From Syntrophomonadaceae bacterium (GTDB taxonomy: Bacteria > Bacillota > Dethiobacteria > DTU022), in contig PWSG01000185.1 of assembly GCA_003564055.1 (NCBI GenBank), positions 1 to 10,102 on the forward strand: a stretch of 10,102 bases of DNA. The letters run 5' to 3'. The translations under genes and the position numbers were made by a program. The notes under the pieces were generated by a model. The model saw nothing but the letters and a program-made list of their open reading frames with translations. It did not search any database and was not told the origin of the DNA. This document shows, piece by piece, positions 1-6,546 of this stretch. Within the stretch, counting starts at the first letter, position 1. Each line of letters starts with the position of its first letter.

Positions 1-1173
1 AAACCCGCCGGAATTAACCATAATTCCCTCACCTACGTACGCTTCTTCCATGGTTTCACCAGCTAGGTCCCCACCTTCCGGTTGGATAACCACCCTGATA
101 GGCAGTTTATATTTCCGGGCAAACTCAAAGTCCCTCTGGTCATGTGCGGGAACCCCCATCACAGCGCCTGTGCCATATGCCATCAGAACATAATTACCAA
201 CCAAAATCGGCACCTCTTCTCCATTAGCCGGATTAACGGCATAGCGACCGGTAAAGAGACCAATCTTCGGCGCTTCTTCCGACGTTCTTTCTATTTCACT
301 TTCCTTTTTAACCCTGGCCACAAAATCGAGCACCTCTTTTTCCTGTTTCGTCCCCTCCACCAGGCGGTTAACCAGGGGATGCTCGGGAGCTAAAACCATG
401 TAGGTTACGCCATATAGAGTATCAGGCCGGGTAGTAAAGGTGCGAATTTCGTCATCTGGAAAACCTTTGACCCCGAAAGCAATCTCTGCACCTTCACTGC
501 GCCCGATCCAGTGCTGCTGCATAATCTTAACCCGTTCCGGCCAATCTTCGAGGGTATCAAGATCGTAAAGCAGCCTTTCAGCATAGTCAGTTATCTTTAA
601 AAACCACTGTTCTAATTCACGTGGCTCAACAACTGAAGAGCATCGCCAGCAAAGACCTTTTTCAACCTGCTCGTTGGCCAGCACGGTAGCACAATGACTG
701 CACCAGTTTACATCTGCTTTTCTTTTATAAGCCAGACCGCGCCGGTACATTAAAAGGAAAAGCCACTGCGACCAGCGATAATAATCAGGCGCCGAGGTAT
801 TTACTTCCCGCCTCCAGTCATAGCTTACTCCCAGGCGGTTTTGCTGCATCTTCATGTGTTCTATATTACGGGCAGTCCATTCTGCCGGGTTTACATTGTT
901 TTCAATTGCTGCATTTTCAGCAGGCAAACCGAATGCATCCCAGCCCATGGGGTGAATAACATTGTAATTACGCATACGCAAAAAACGGGCTAAAACATCA
1001 CCAATGGAATATACCCTCATATGGCCCATATGAAGCTTTCCGGACGGGTAAGGAAACATCTCTAAAACATAATACTTGGTTTTAGATTCATCTTTATTTG
1101 CCCGGTAAAAATCTTCTTTTTCCCACTGTTTCTGCCAGTATTCTTCAATTTGAGCAGGATCGTAATTATTCAA
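1..1173 (-). CDS. leuS: Leucyl-tRNA synthetase, N-terminal 391 codons (3' end outside window)
   Basis: Charges tRNA-Leu with leucine in the cytoplasm (class I aminoacyl-tRNA synthetase). The visible part holds the first half of the catalytic domain: the HIGH-type motif HMGH at residues 48-51 within [11 protein letters not shown], the zinc-binding module with CSHC and CWRC cysteine pairs around residues 150-175, and the beginning of the CP1 editing domain with TTRPDTLYG. The KMSKS motif would lie beyond the left edge. The start is TTG at 1173-1171: a TAG lies two codons upstream in frame, a GGAGG sits at 1184-1188 ten bases away, and the N terminus ([17 protein letters not shown]) fits the family. 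The gene is preceded by a leucine-specific T-box leader and terminator, so its expression should rise when uncharged tRNA-Leu accumulates. Identification is very secure; the gene is truncated only by the window. Confidence 0.97.
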   Translation of the reverse strand, partial: MNNYDPAQIEEYWQKQWEKEDFYRANKDESKTKYYVLEMFPYPSGKLHMGHMRVYSIGDVLARFLRMRNYNVIHPMGWDAFGLPAENAAIENNVNPAEWTARNIEHMKMQQNRLGVSYDWRREVNTSAPDYYRWSQWLFLLMYRRGLAYKRKADVNWCSHCATVLANEQVEKGLCWRCSSVVEPRELEQWFLKITDYAERLLYDLDTLEDWPERVKIMQQHWIGRSEGAEIAFGVKGFPDDEIRTFTTRPDTLYGVTYMVLAPEHPLVNRLVEGTKQEKEVLDFVARVKKESEIERTSEEAPKIGLFTGRYAVNPANGEEVPILVGNYVLMAYGTGAVMGVPAHDQRDFEFARKYKLPIRVVIQPEGGDLAGETMEEAYVGEGIMVNSGGF

Positions 1174-1199
1174 GGCTATTTTACCTCCAGGTTAAAATG

Positions 1200-1228
1200 A
1201 AAAAATCCGCCCGCTAAAGGGACGGATT
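1200..1228 (-). terminator. T-box intrinsic terminator of the leuS leader
   Basis: Read on the minus strand, AATCCGTCC (1228-1220) pairs with GGGCGGATT (1212-1204) in a 9-bp stem with one G-T pair and a 7-nt loop, followed by a run of T ending at 1200. The upstream arm overlaps the 3' arm of the antiterminator: AAGGG (1252-1248) pairs with CCCTT (1221-1217), and GCGG (1240-1237) with CCGT (1225-1222). The two folds are therefore mutually exclusive, as expected for a transcriptional T-box switch. It would also serve as the only obvious terminator for the embedded tRNA-Ala gene. Confidence 0.9.
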
Positions 1229-1266
1229 GTATATACCCGCGGTACCACCCTTATTGGTCAAACATT

Positions 1267-1341
1267 TGGTGGAGCTGGCGGGAGTTGAACCCGCGGCCTC
1301 TTCCATGCCAAGGAAGCGCGCTCCCACTGCGCCACAGCCCC
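1267..1341 (-). tRNA. tRNA-Ala (anticodon GGC), CCA encoded, nested in the T-box leader
   Basis: All cloverleaf parts are visible on the minus strand: acceptor GGGGCTG paired with CAGCTCC (one G-T), D arm GCGC-AGTGGGA-GCGC, anticodon stem CTTCC/GGAAG with loop TTGGCAT giving anticodon GGC (reads GCC, alanine), variable loop AGGCC, T arm GCGGG-TTCAACT-CCCGC, discriminator A and an encoded CCA; 75 nt in all. No mispairs suggest decay. It has no convincing promoter of its own. The leuS leader promoter at 1533-1561 would transcribe it, so release would require RNase P and 3' processing out of the leader RNA. The 5' end is 12 nt after T-box stem III and the CCA is 15 nt before the T-box core. Confidence 0.95.
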
Positions 1342-1532
1342 TCGTTATGCTACCCGCTTTATACCGTTAACGCCGGTTATACGTCTGCGGCTTATTTATT
1401 GCCTCAGCTTCTCCGGGACGAGTTCAGCAGTTTAGCCTGCCGGTTTTCAGCTAATCCCGGCTCTCTGCTTAAGCATTCCTGCTTACTACTTCCCTTCATC
1501 AATTTATATATAGCACCTCGAGTACATTTAAC

Positions 1533-1561
1533 ATTATATGCACGCTATATACCCTTGTCAA
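1533..1561 (-). promoter_or_regulatory. Consensus sigma-A promoter of the tRNA-Ala/leuS leader
   Basis: On the minus strand the -35 box TTGACA (1561-1556) and the -10 box TATAAT (1538-1533) match the consensus perfectly with 17-bp spacing. Transcription would start near 1526, immediately upstream of T-box stem I. It begins 15 bp after the stop codon of the thiF-like gene, so leuS has its own promoter although upstream readthrough is possible. A perfect consensus is consistent with its driving a stable RNA gene as well as a leader. Confidence 0.9.
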
Positions 1562-1575
1562 TAGCATAGATATTT

Positions 1576-2445
1576 TTAGCCCTTAACTTCAACTAAAAAC
1601 GATTCTCCTGACTGCATATCGATAATTTGCATTTTATCTTCAGGAAGGACACCCTCTATTCCGGCCAGGATCTTTACCACTTCGCTGACCTGCCATGAAG
1701 CAAGCATGGCCGGAGTTGTTGCCGGATTGCCCAGGTGCATCTCTGCGCCTTTTTCAGCTTTTCCGTCATATGCCGGTCCATAGATATACTTTAATACAGG
1801 GTTATCCGGCCTGATTACTGCCATTTGGCCCAAAAAGCCTGCAATAGCACCGTGGACCATGCAAACACCAAGCTTGCCGCATGCTTTTTCAAGGGCATAA
1901 CGTGAAGAGAGATTGTCGAGACAATCTAAAACCAGATCGCAGTCTGCAAAAACTTCGGTAAGGTTTGAAGCGTCACCTCGCATCTGAAACGCCTTTACTT
2001 CCAAAGCGCCATTTATCTCAGATATACGCTCCGCTGCAGCATCTGCTTTAGAACGTTCAAGGTTCTTTTCAAGCGAGACTAATTGTCGGTTTAAATTGCT
2101 GTCGCTAAAAACATCGTCGTCGACAATTATCAACCTGCCAACACCCATACGAGCCAGCAACTCGAGGGCAAAACCGCCCAGGCCACCTGCGCCTGTAATA
2201 CCTACAGTTGAATTAAGAAGCCTGATCTGCCCCTTAATGCCCACTGTGCCAATACTGCGCTGGTAACGTTCAGGAATTATATCAGCTTCCAGGGCAGCAA
2301 TTTCAACTGCCTGTCTGCTTACTCCATGCTCTCTTGCTATTTCTATTGAAGCAGAAAGTGATAAGGAAGCGTAATCATCTCCTGCCGGATTCTTTTTTTT
2401 TGAAGAAGCATCTGAAACCACCTGGCAAAGATTTTTCTGTTCCAT
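1576..2445 (-). CDS. HesA/MoeB/ThiF-family E1-like adenylyltransferase
   Basis: Members of this family adenylate the C-terminal Gly-Gly of a ubiquitin-like sulfur carrier (MoaD or ThiS type). Numbering from the upstream ATG at 2451, the nucleotide-binding loop GAGGLGG is at residues 87-93, followed by the acidic DDD (111-113), the NRQ with the conserved Arg (121-123) and LDCLDN (175-180). The CxxC zinc pairs of MoeB/ThiF are not visible and there is no clear catalytic cysteine in the usual crossover loop, so transfer of sulfur is unproven. The roughly 80 residues before the Rossmann fold, with a helix-turn-helix-like stretch, form an extra N-terminal segment. Two ATG codons are possible, at 2451 and 2445; the second is preferred because GGGGG at 2453-2457 is only one base from the first but seven from the second. 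It follows rsfS by about 20 bp. A role in tungsten/molybdenum cofactor or thiamine sulfur chemistry is inference; the tungstate transporter in the same window favours the former. Confidence 0.85.
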   Translation of the reverse strand: MEQKNLCQVVSDASSKKKNPAGDDYASLSLSASIEIAREHGVSRQAVEIAALEADIIPERYQRSIGTVGIKGQIRLLNSTVGITGAGGLGGFALELLARMGVGRLIIVDDDVFSDSNLNRQLVSLEKNLERSKADAAAERISEINGALEVKAFQMRGDASNLTEVFADCDLVLDCLDNLSSRYALEKACGKLGVCMVHGAIAGFLGQMAVIRPDNPVLKYIYGPAYDGKAEKGAEMHLGNPATTPAMLASWQVSEVVKILAGIEGVLPEDKMQIIDMQSGESFLVEVKG

Positions 2446-2469
2446 CTGCATGCCCCCATTTTTTCTTAG

Positions 2470-2862
2470 CTAATCAGAATAAGAAGTAGAACTATTATCC
2501 GGTTCATCAAGGTAAACCCGCGGAGCTTCAGACCAAAGCCGTTCCAGGTCGTAAAACATCCTTGCCTCAGGTTGAAAAATGTGGACAACCAGGCCGCCGT
2601 AATCTAAAATAATCCACCACCCTTCACGGTAACCTTCAATCCGTAAGGTGTAATAACCAGCTTTTTTTAGATTTTCTACCAGATGATCAGAAATAGCATG
2701 GACCTGGACAACAGAAACCCCGGTTATAAGTAAAAAATAATCGGCAACAATAGATACCTGGCCGACTTCAAGCAAATAGAGATCATGCCCTTTTTTTTCA
2801 GACGCAAGCCGTGCGGCATGCAAGGCCAATTCCCGGGAATGGTTGGCCGATTCATGTGCCAA
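2470..2862 (-). CDS. rsfS: Ribosomal silencing factor RsfS
   Basis: RsfS (Iojap/DUF143 family) binds ribosomal protein L14 on the 50S subunit and blocks joining with 30S, lowering translation in poor conditions. The 130-residue protein shows the family core: the DLYLLEV strand, VADYFLLITG (residues 40-49), the downstream HAISDHL helix, and the GYREGWWIILDYGGLVVHIF block followed by ARMFYDLERLW. The start is TTG at 2862-2860: a GAGGTG lies seven bases upstream, a TGA stop lies three codons upstream in frame, and no ATG in frame gives a full protein. It lies 18 bp after yqeK, the usual neighbour in Bacillota, and precedes the thiF-like gene. The C-terminal 13 residues are acidic and Ser-rich, beyond the conserved core. 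Confidence 0.95.
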   Translation of the reverse strand: MAHESANHSRELALHAARLASEKKGHDLYLLEVGQVSIVADYFLLITGVSVVQVHAISDHLVENLKKAGYYTLRIEGYREGWWIILDYGGLVVHIFQPEARMFYDLERLWSEAPRVYLDEPDNSSTSYSD

Positions 2863-2880
2863 ATAACATCACCTCTGTTT

Positions 2881-3453
2881 TTAATTATAATCATTTTCTT
2901 CAATTTCTGCCAGTAGGCTGTTGCGAAATGTAACTGAACGCGGATGCAGCAACAGCCTTCTGTCCAGAACAGAACAAATCGCTTTATCGATAACAGCCAG
3001 AAGAGCTTTATCCAGGTTGATGCCGGCAATTCTTCTGACTTCTTCTATCCCTTCAAACTCCCGGCTTTTTTCAATTTTATCAGCCAGGTAAATAACTTTT
3101 TCAAATAAACTCATGCCCTTTCGACCGGTAGTATGATAGGCGACAGCTTTAAGTATCTCGTTATCCTCTATCTTGAGCTCTTCTTCAAGCAAAGCTGCTC
3201 CGACAGGAGCATGGAGTAATTTCTCCTGTCTCCTGGTGATCCTATCCAATGATAAGCCCATGGCCCGGGCTTTTTTTAGCAATTCGTGCTTTGTATACTT
3301 TTTGCCGTAATCATGGACTATCCCGGCCAGATATGCTTTTTCTTTGTCAACACCGTAATTCTCAGCCAAAGAAACCGCTGCTTCAGCCGTGTATAGACAG
3401 TGCCTGTAGAGCTCATCATCAAGCATTTCTTTCATTAAGTATGAATAATTCAT
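2881..3453 (-). CDS. yqeK: YqeK-type HD-domain Ap4A hydrolase (symmetrical)
   Basis: YqeK proteins are HD-superfamily metal-dependent hydrolases that split diadenosine tetraphosphate into two ADP. The 190-residue protein carries the expected metal ligands: H18, the HD pair H47-D48 in IVHDYGK, H81 in LLHAPVGA, H107 in AVAYHTTGR and D125 in IYLADKIE. It sits between the RRM gene and rsfS, the standard nadD-yqeK-rsfS order apart from the insertion. Its ATG follows the RRM gene's double TAA directly, and no good Shine-Dalgarno precedes it (only GAGAA), so translation is probably coupled to the gene before it. The C-terminal tail after residue 150 (HPRSVTFRNSLLAEIEEN) fits the family. Confidence 0.93.
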   Translation of the reverse strand: MNYSYLMKEMLDDELYRHCLYTAEAAVSLAENYGVDKEKAYLAGIVHDYGKKYTKHELLKKARAMGLSLDRITRRQEKLLHAPVGAALLEEELKIEDNEILKAVAYHTTGRKGMSLFEKVIYLADKIEKSREFEGIEEVRRIAGINLDKALLAVIDKAICSVLDRRLLLHPRSVTFRNSLLAEIEENDYN

Positions 3454-3456
3454 TTA

Positions 3457-3708
3457 TTACTGTTCTCGCGGTTTTGCTTCATTGACAACCAGCTTGCGAC
3501 CTTCCAGTTCAGCTCCATTGGTTTTTTCCAAAATTGTTTCCATGTTTTCTTCATTAACTTCGACAAAGCCGTAGCCACGGGAACGCCCTGTAGCTCTTTC
3601 AGTAATAATCCTGCACTCCAGCACTTCTCCGTGCTGAGAAAAAAACTGCTGCAGATCTTCTTCCTTGGTGCTCCAGGGAATGTTCCCAACGTATAAAGTT
3701 TTTTGCAT
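3457..3708 (-). CDS. Small RRM-domain RNA-binding protein
   Basis: The 83-residue protein is a single RNA recognition motif, like the glycine-poor bacterial RRM proteins of cyanobacteria and some Clostridia. RNP2 is LYVGNI at residues 5-10 and RNP1 is RGYGFVEV at residues 44-51, each with the aromatic residues that stack on RNA bases (Y6, Y46, F48). It lacks the C-terminal glycine-rich tail of cold-shock RRM proteins. The ATG at 3708 has a good GGAGGTG about eight bases upstream. It ends in TAA TAA immediately before the yqeK ATG. It stands inside the otherwise conserved nadD-yqeK pair. RNA target unknown; a role in RNA stability or cold adaptation is only a guess. Confidence 0.92.
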   Translation of the reverse strand: MQKTLYVGNIPWSTKEEDLQQFFSQHGEVLECRIITERATGRSRGYGFVEVNEENMETILEKTNGAELEGRKLVVNEAKPREQ

Positions 3709-3730
3709 TTAAACTTTCACCTCCGCATAT

Positions 3731-3759
3731 ATTATAACCTATTTCCAGGTTATTAAAAC
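3731..3759 (-). promoter_or_regulatory. Possible promoter with overlapping hairpin upstream of the RRM gene
   Basis: On the minus strand a perfect -10 box TATAAT lies at 3736-3731. A weak -35 (TTTTAA, 3759-3754) is 17 bp upstream. A 7-bp inverted repeat, ATAACCT-GGAAAT-AGGTTAT, overlaps the upstream edge of the -10 box. It could be a promoter with an operator, or just a small hairpin between nadD and the RRM gene. There is no T-run after it, so it is not a convincing terminator. Confidence 0.3.
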
Positions 3760-3763
3760 CCTA

Positions 3764-4414
3764 TTAAAAACTTGTCCGATATAAACCGTGCTTCCTGATA
3801 TACTGCTCTACCGGTTCGGGAGTTAAATACTTTATGGTTTTGCTAAGAGTAACCCTTTCCCTGATAAAAGTAGATGATACAGCAAGGGCGGGTATTTCAA
3901 GTAAGTGCACTTTTTGCCTCATTTCAGGACAGCTGCGATCCAGGCTTTCATAGAAACGATCCAGCGAGTAACCGGGCCTGGAAACGGCAATAAAAGTGCA
4001 GAGGCGGAGAAGCTCTTCATAATCTTTCCAGGTAAATATCTCCAGGATGGCATCCGCGCCGGTTATGAAAAATACTTCCAATCCCTGTTCTTCGCCGCAG
4101 GCAAAATGCCTGACAGTATCAATAGTATAGGTCGGCGCTTTTTTATCTATCTCAAACCTTGAAACAAAAAAAGAGGGGTTTGACATCACGGCCAGCGAAG
4201 TCATCAGGTAACGATGCTCCGGGACAGATATCGTTTTTTCATCTTTGTGGGGTGGAATTCCGGTTGGAACAAAAACAACATAATCAAGGTCAAATTGCTG
4301 CCTTGCCTCTTCTGCAGTAACCAGGTGGCCCACGTGGATGGGGTCGAAGGTTCCGCCCATCAGTCCGATGTTCAAACTTCCGGTTTTATTTGGCTGTGCA
4401 TTAAAAAAGAACAC
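3764..4414 (-). CDS. nadD: Nicotinate-nucleotide adenylyltransferase
   Basis: NadD joins nicotinate mononucleotide and ATP to nicotinate adenine dinucleotide in NAD synthesis. The nucleotidyltransferase motif GGTFDPIHVGH stands at residues 20-30 and the ISSTFIR-type motif is seen as SSTFIR at residues 180-185, near the end of the 216-residue protein. The start chosen is GTG at 4414-4412: it has an AAAGGAG six bases upstream and lies 19 bp after the obgE stop. The open frame could begin at an ATG at 4480, but that would overlap obgE and add 22 unrelated residues; a TTG closer to GGTFDP (at 4375) has only a cramped GGAAG. Even with GTG the protein carries about 14 residues before the usual family start. 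Position after obgE fits the Bacillota cluster. Confidence 0.94.
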   Translation of the reverse strand: MFFFNAQPNKTGSLNIGLMGGTFDPIHVGHLVTAEEARQQFDLDYVVFVPTGIPPHKDEKTISVPEHRYLMTSLAVMSNPSFFVSRFEIDKKAPTYTIDTVRHFACGEEQGLEVFFITGADAILEIFTWKDYEELLRLCTFIAVSRPGYSLDRFYESLDRSCPEMRQKVHLLEIPALAVSSTFIRERVTLSKTIKYLTPEPVEQYIRKHGLYRTSF

Positions 4415-4433
4415 TGTGATCTCCTTTGTATAA

Positions 4434-5720
4434 CTATTCGTAATAGGTAAATTCTTCCTGGCCGATACAAACCGTATCACCCTCTTCTATACCCTTCTTT
4501 TTCAGCTCTTTATCAAGTCCGCTGCGCCTGCAGTAATTCTGAAAACGCAGCAGAGCTTCTTCACTTTCAAAATCAGATTTTGCTGCAATTTTTTCAACCG
4601 CTGTGCCGGAAACAATGAAAACATCTCCTTTTTTCTTTATCTGCAGGGGTTTCTCTTCAGTTTCAACTACCCTTTTAACCACTTCTTCATCTTTTTGAAG
4701 AGCTGCTCTTTCTTCCGCCAGGGCTGTCACCCGGGTAAATAAATAGCGAACAAGATCGTCTACCCCTTCACCGGTTGCGGCAGAAATGGCAAATACCGGT
4801 GTTTTTACACCTTCGGTTTCCTGCACGGCTTTTTCAAGGGATTCCAACTGCTGACCGGTATCAGTCAAATCTGTTTTATTACCTACAACCAACCGCGGAT
4901 ATTCAGCAAGGTCATGGCTGAATCTGGACAACTCTTCCTGCAGCATACGATAAGCCTGATCGGGTCCGGGATATGCTTCAGGAGAGAGGTCAATGAGAAA
5001 CAACAATAACAAATTTCTTTCCACGTGGCGTAAAAAACGGTGGCCAAGGCCGGCACCTTCATGAGCGCCTTCGATTAGCCCCGGTAAATCGGCAACAACA
5101 AAACTACCGTCATCACCAGCCTTAACGACGCCAAGGTTAGGAGTAATCGTTGTAAAGGGATAAGAAGCCACTTTGGGTTTGGCCTCTGTTATACGTCCCA
5201 GGAGGGTTGACTTGCCGGCATTGGGAAAGCCTACAAGGCCTACCTGGGCCATTAGTTTAAGCTCAAGATTAATAATCTTTTCCTCGCCTGGAAGTCCTCT
5301 CTCAGCAATACGGGGAATTCTGTGGCGAGCGGTTGCAAAACGGGCATTTCCTTTGCCACCCTTGCCACCGGCTGCTACCAGAGCTTTCTTGCCGGGAGCT
5401 GTAAGATCGGCAATCAAGTTATTATCTAAATCAAGGACAATAGTTCCCAGGGGGACAGGAACAAGTAAATCTGCGCCGGAGGCTCCATGGCGGTCTTTGC
5501 CGCGCCCATGGCTGCCATCTGCCGCTTTTATCAAACGGCGATAACGCAGATCAAGAAAACTGTGCCTGGAAGGGTCAGCCAACAGGAATACAGAGCCACC
5601 GTCACCACCGTCGCCTCCGTCGGGGCCGCCTTTGGGCACATACTTTTCCCGGCGGAACGAAACCACTCCGTTACCTCCGCGCCCTCCGCGTACTACAAGC
5701 TCTAATTCGTCTACGAACAT
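4434..5720 (-). CDS. obgE: Obg/CgtA GTPase
   Basis: Obg is an essential GTPase of 50S subunit maturation, also tied to stress signalling. The 428-residue protein has all three parts: the glycine-rich Obg fold (residues 1-158, with GGPDGGDGGDGG), the G domain (G1 GFPNAGKS at 164-171, G2 threonines around 190, G3 DLPGL at 211-215, G4 NKTD at 281-284, G5 SAATG at 313-317), and the C-terminal OCT domain (about 350-425) typical of Bacillota. The ATG at 5720 has AGGTG about 11 bases upstream, slightly long spacing. It follows rpmA after a strong hairpin and is followed by nadD after 19 bp. Confidence 0.97.
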   Translation of the reverse strand: MFVDELELVVRGGRGGNGVVSFRREKYVPKGGPDGGDGGDGGSVFLLADPSRHSFLDLRYRRLIKAADGSHGRGKDRHGASGADLLVPVPLGTIVLDLDNNLIADLTAPGKKALVAAGGKGGKGNARFATARHRIPRIAERGLPGEEKIINLELKLMAQVGLVGFPNAGKSTLLGRITEAKPKVASYPFTTITPNLGVVKAGDDGSFVVADLPGLIEGAHEGAGLGHRFLRHVERNLLLLFLIDLSPEAYPGPDQAYRMLQEELSRFSHDLAEYPRLVVGNKTDLTDTGQQLESLEKAVQETEGVKTPVFAISAATGEGVDDLVRYLFTRVTALAEERAALQKDEEVVKRVVETEEKPLQIKKKGDVFIVSGTAVEKIAAKSDFESEEALLRFQNYCRRSGLDKELKKKGIEEGDTVCIGQEEFTYYE

Positions 5721-5771
5721 CAGTCCACAATCACCTGCGGCATTACCCTAATTTAAGGAGAATATTAATAA

Positions 5772-5797
5772 CGGCCCGGGTCAGTTGGCCCGGGCCG
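5772..5797 (-). terminator. GC-rich hairpin between rpmA and obgE
   Basis: A perfect 9-bp inverted repeat, CGGCCCGGG and CCCGGGCCG, with an 8-nt loop lies 8 bp after the rpmA stop. On the minus strand it is followed by TTATTAATATT, only a moderate T-run, so it probably acts as a partial terminator or a 3' stability element that separates abundant L21/L27 message from obgE. Confidence 0.6.
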
Positions 5798-5805
5798 CAT
5801 ATAGA

Positions 5806-6075
5806 CTAATTAACTGCTGCTTCTTCCGGATAGACGCTAACCTGCTGCTTGGCACGACTATTATATTCGAAAACAACACGGCCGCTGGACTTGGCAAACA
5901 AGGTATCGTCACTACCTTTACCGACATTTAATCCCGGATGGAAGCGGGTTCCCCTTTGCCTGATAATAATACTGCCGGCCTTGACCTGCTGTCCTCCATA
6001 ACGCTTAACACCAAGTCTTTTGGCATTACTATCTCTACCGTTACGAGAACTACCTACTCCTTTTTTATGAGCCAT
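5806..6075 (-). CDS. rpmA: Ribosomal protein L27
   Basis: L27 is a 50S protein whose N-terminal arm reaches the peptidyl transferase centre. The 89-residue protein has the signature [21 protein letters not shown] near the N terminus and [19 protein letters not shown] after it. It begins directly [10 protein letters not shown]; an in-frame TAA lies immediately before the ATG, so there is no room for the MLxLDLQFFA-type extension cleaved by Prp in most Bacillota. The start has AGAGAGGTG six bases upstream. It lies 67 bp after rplU with no Prp (ysxB) gene between them. Confidence 0.97.
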   Translation of the reverse strand: MAHKKGVGSSRNGRDSNAKRLGVKRYGGQQVKAGSIIIRQRGTRFHPGLNVGKGSDDTLFAKSSGRVVFEYNSRAKQQVSVYPEEAAVN

Positions 6076-6142
6076 TTATGACACCTCTCTTTCATGAATG
6101 TCCGCGATAATATTAAATAAAATTCTTGATAAAGCTAAGTAA

Positions 6143-6454
6143 TTAACCGCTTACCGAGCTAATCAGCACTTCTGTATAAGGCTGTCTGTGACCCTGTTTG
6201 CGGCGATAATTCTTTTTCCGTTTAAATTTAAATACTGTAATTTTTTTACTGCGCCCTGAATGGACCACTTTACCTTCAACACTACAGTTATCCAGGTACG
6301 GCTTACCTACCTGCATCTCTTTGCCGTTGTTAAACATCAAAACCCGATCAAATTTAACCGTTTCGCCTTTTTCTGCCGGAAGCTTTTCCACACGGATAAC
6401 CTTGCCTTCTTCCGCGCGGTACTGCTTTCCACCTGTTTCAATTATTGCGTACAT
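6143..6454 (-). CDS. rplU: Ribosomal protein L21
   Basis: L21 binds 23S rRNA in the 50S subunit. The protein is 103 residues, the usual length, starting [17 protein letters not shown] and ending in the basic block [22 protein letters not shown]. The ATG at 6454 has GGGGGG seven bases upstream. The frame is open further upstream to 6556, but those residues fall in the untranslated leader and are not part of the family. First gene of the minus-strand series, with its own promoter and structured leader. Confidence 0.96.
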   Translation of the reverse strand: MYAIIETGGKQYRAEEGKVIRVEKLPAEKGETVKFDRVLMFNNGKEMQVGKPYLDNCSVEGKVVHSGRSKKITVFKFKRKKNYRRKQGHRQPYTEVLISSVSG

Positions 6455-6540
6455 AAACAAACCCCCCGTAAGGACTCGCCGAATCAGGTAGCCCAAGCTA
6501 TGCGGGGCATTTGGACCATCTTCGTGCGGTATTAAATCTA
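6455..6540 (-). promoter_or_regulatory. Structured rplU leader, probable L21 autoregulatory leader
   Basis: Between the predicted start of transcription and the rplU ATG lie about 85 nt. CCCCG (6507-6503, minus) can pair with CGGGG (6468-6464), which is part of the only Shine-Dalgarno of rplU. Between them are a TAGC-TTGG-GCTA hairpin and a GATT/AGTC hairpin. An L21 leader family is known upstream of rplU in Bacillota, and repression by excess L21 is the usual idea. The pairing is seen here; the regulation is inferred. Confidence 0.6.
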
Positions 6541-6546
6541 TTGCAG

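Larger units (their letters stand above)
1200..1526 (-). promoter_or_regulatory. Leucine T-box leader of leuS, interrupted by a tRNA-Ala gene
   Basis: The 15-nt T-box core AGGGTGGTACCGCGG lies at 1251-1237; its TGGT bulge is complementary to the ACCA end of a tRNA with discriminator A, as in tRNA-Leu. Stem I runs from about 1494 to 1415: GGGA/TCCC at the base, an AGCAG/CTGCT helix, an AGAGAGCCGG distal arm and CCGG closing it. The specifier loop reads GAACTCG, so the specifier codon is CTC (1422-1420), a Leu codon followed by a purine. Stem III is at 1390-1354 (CCGC/GCGG with an inner ACCG/CGGT hairpin). The antiterminator and terminator follow. The leader would let leuS be transcribed when uncharged tRNA-Leu is abundant. 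What is odd is that a full tRNA gene (1341-1267) sits in the linker between stem III and the T-box core. Without it the linker would be 27 nt, an ordinary length. Confidence 0.93.

Noticed and set aside
1267..1341. tRNA-Ala as an attachment-site scar of an integrated element
   Set aside because: No integrase, no direct repeat of the tRNA 3' end elsewhere in the window, and neighbours are core genes.
1342..1385. Private promoter for tRNA-Ala (TATAAA near 1360)
   Set aside because: No acceptable -35 box at 16-18 bp; the TATAAA is part of T-box stem III.
1285..1569. Plus-strand open frame across the tRNA and T-box
   Set aside because: It is antisense to a tRNA and a structured leader, has no ribosome binding site and its translation resembles no protein.
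4415..4480. Upstream ATG of nadD
   Set aside because: Overlaps the end of obgE, adds residues unlike the family, and GTG at 4414 has a much better ribosome binding site.
5173..5544. Plus-strand open frame opposite obgE
   Set aside because: Pro/Ala/Arg-rich antisense of the glycine-rich Obg domain; no Shine-Dalgarno and no family resemblance.
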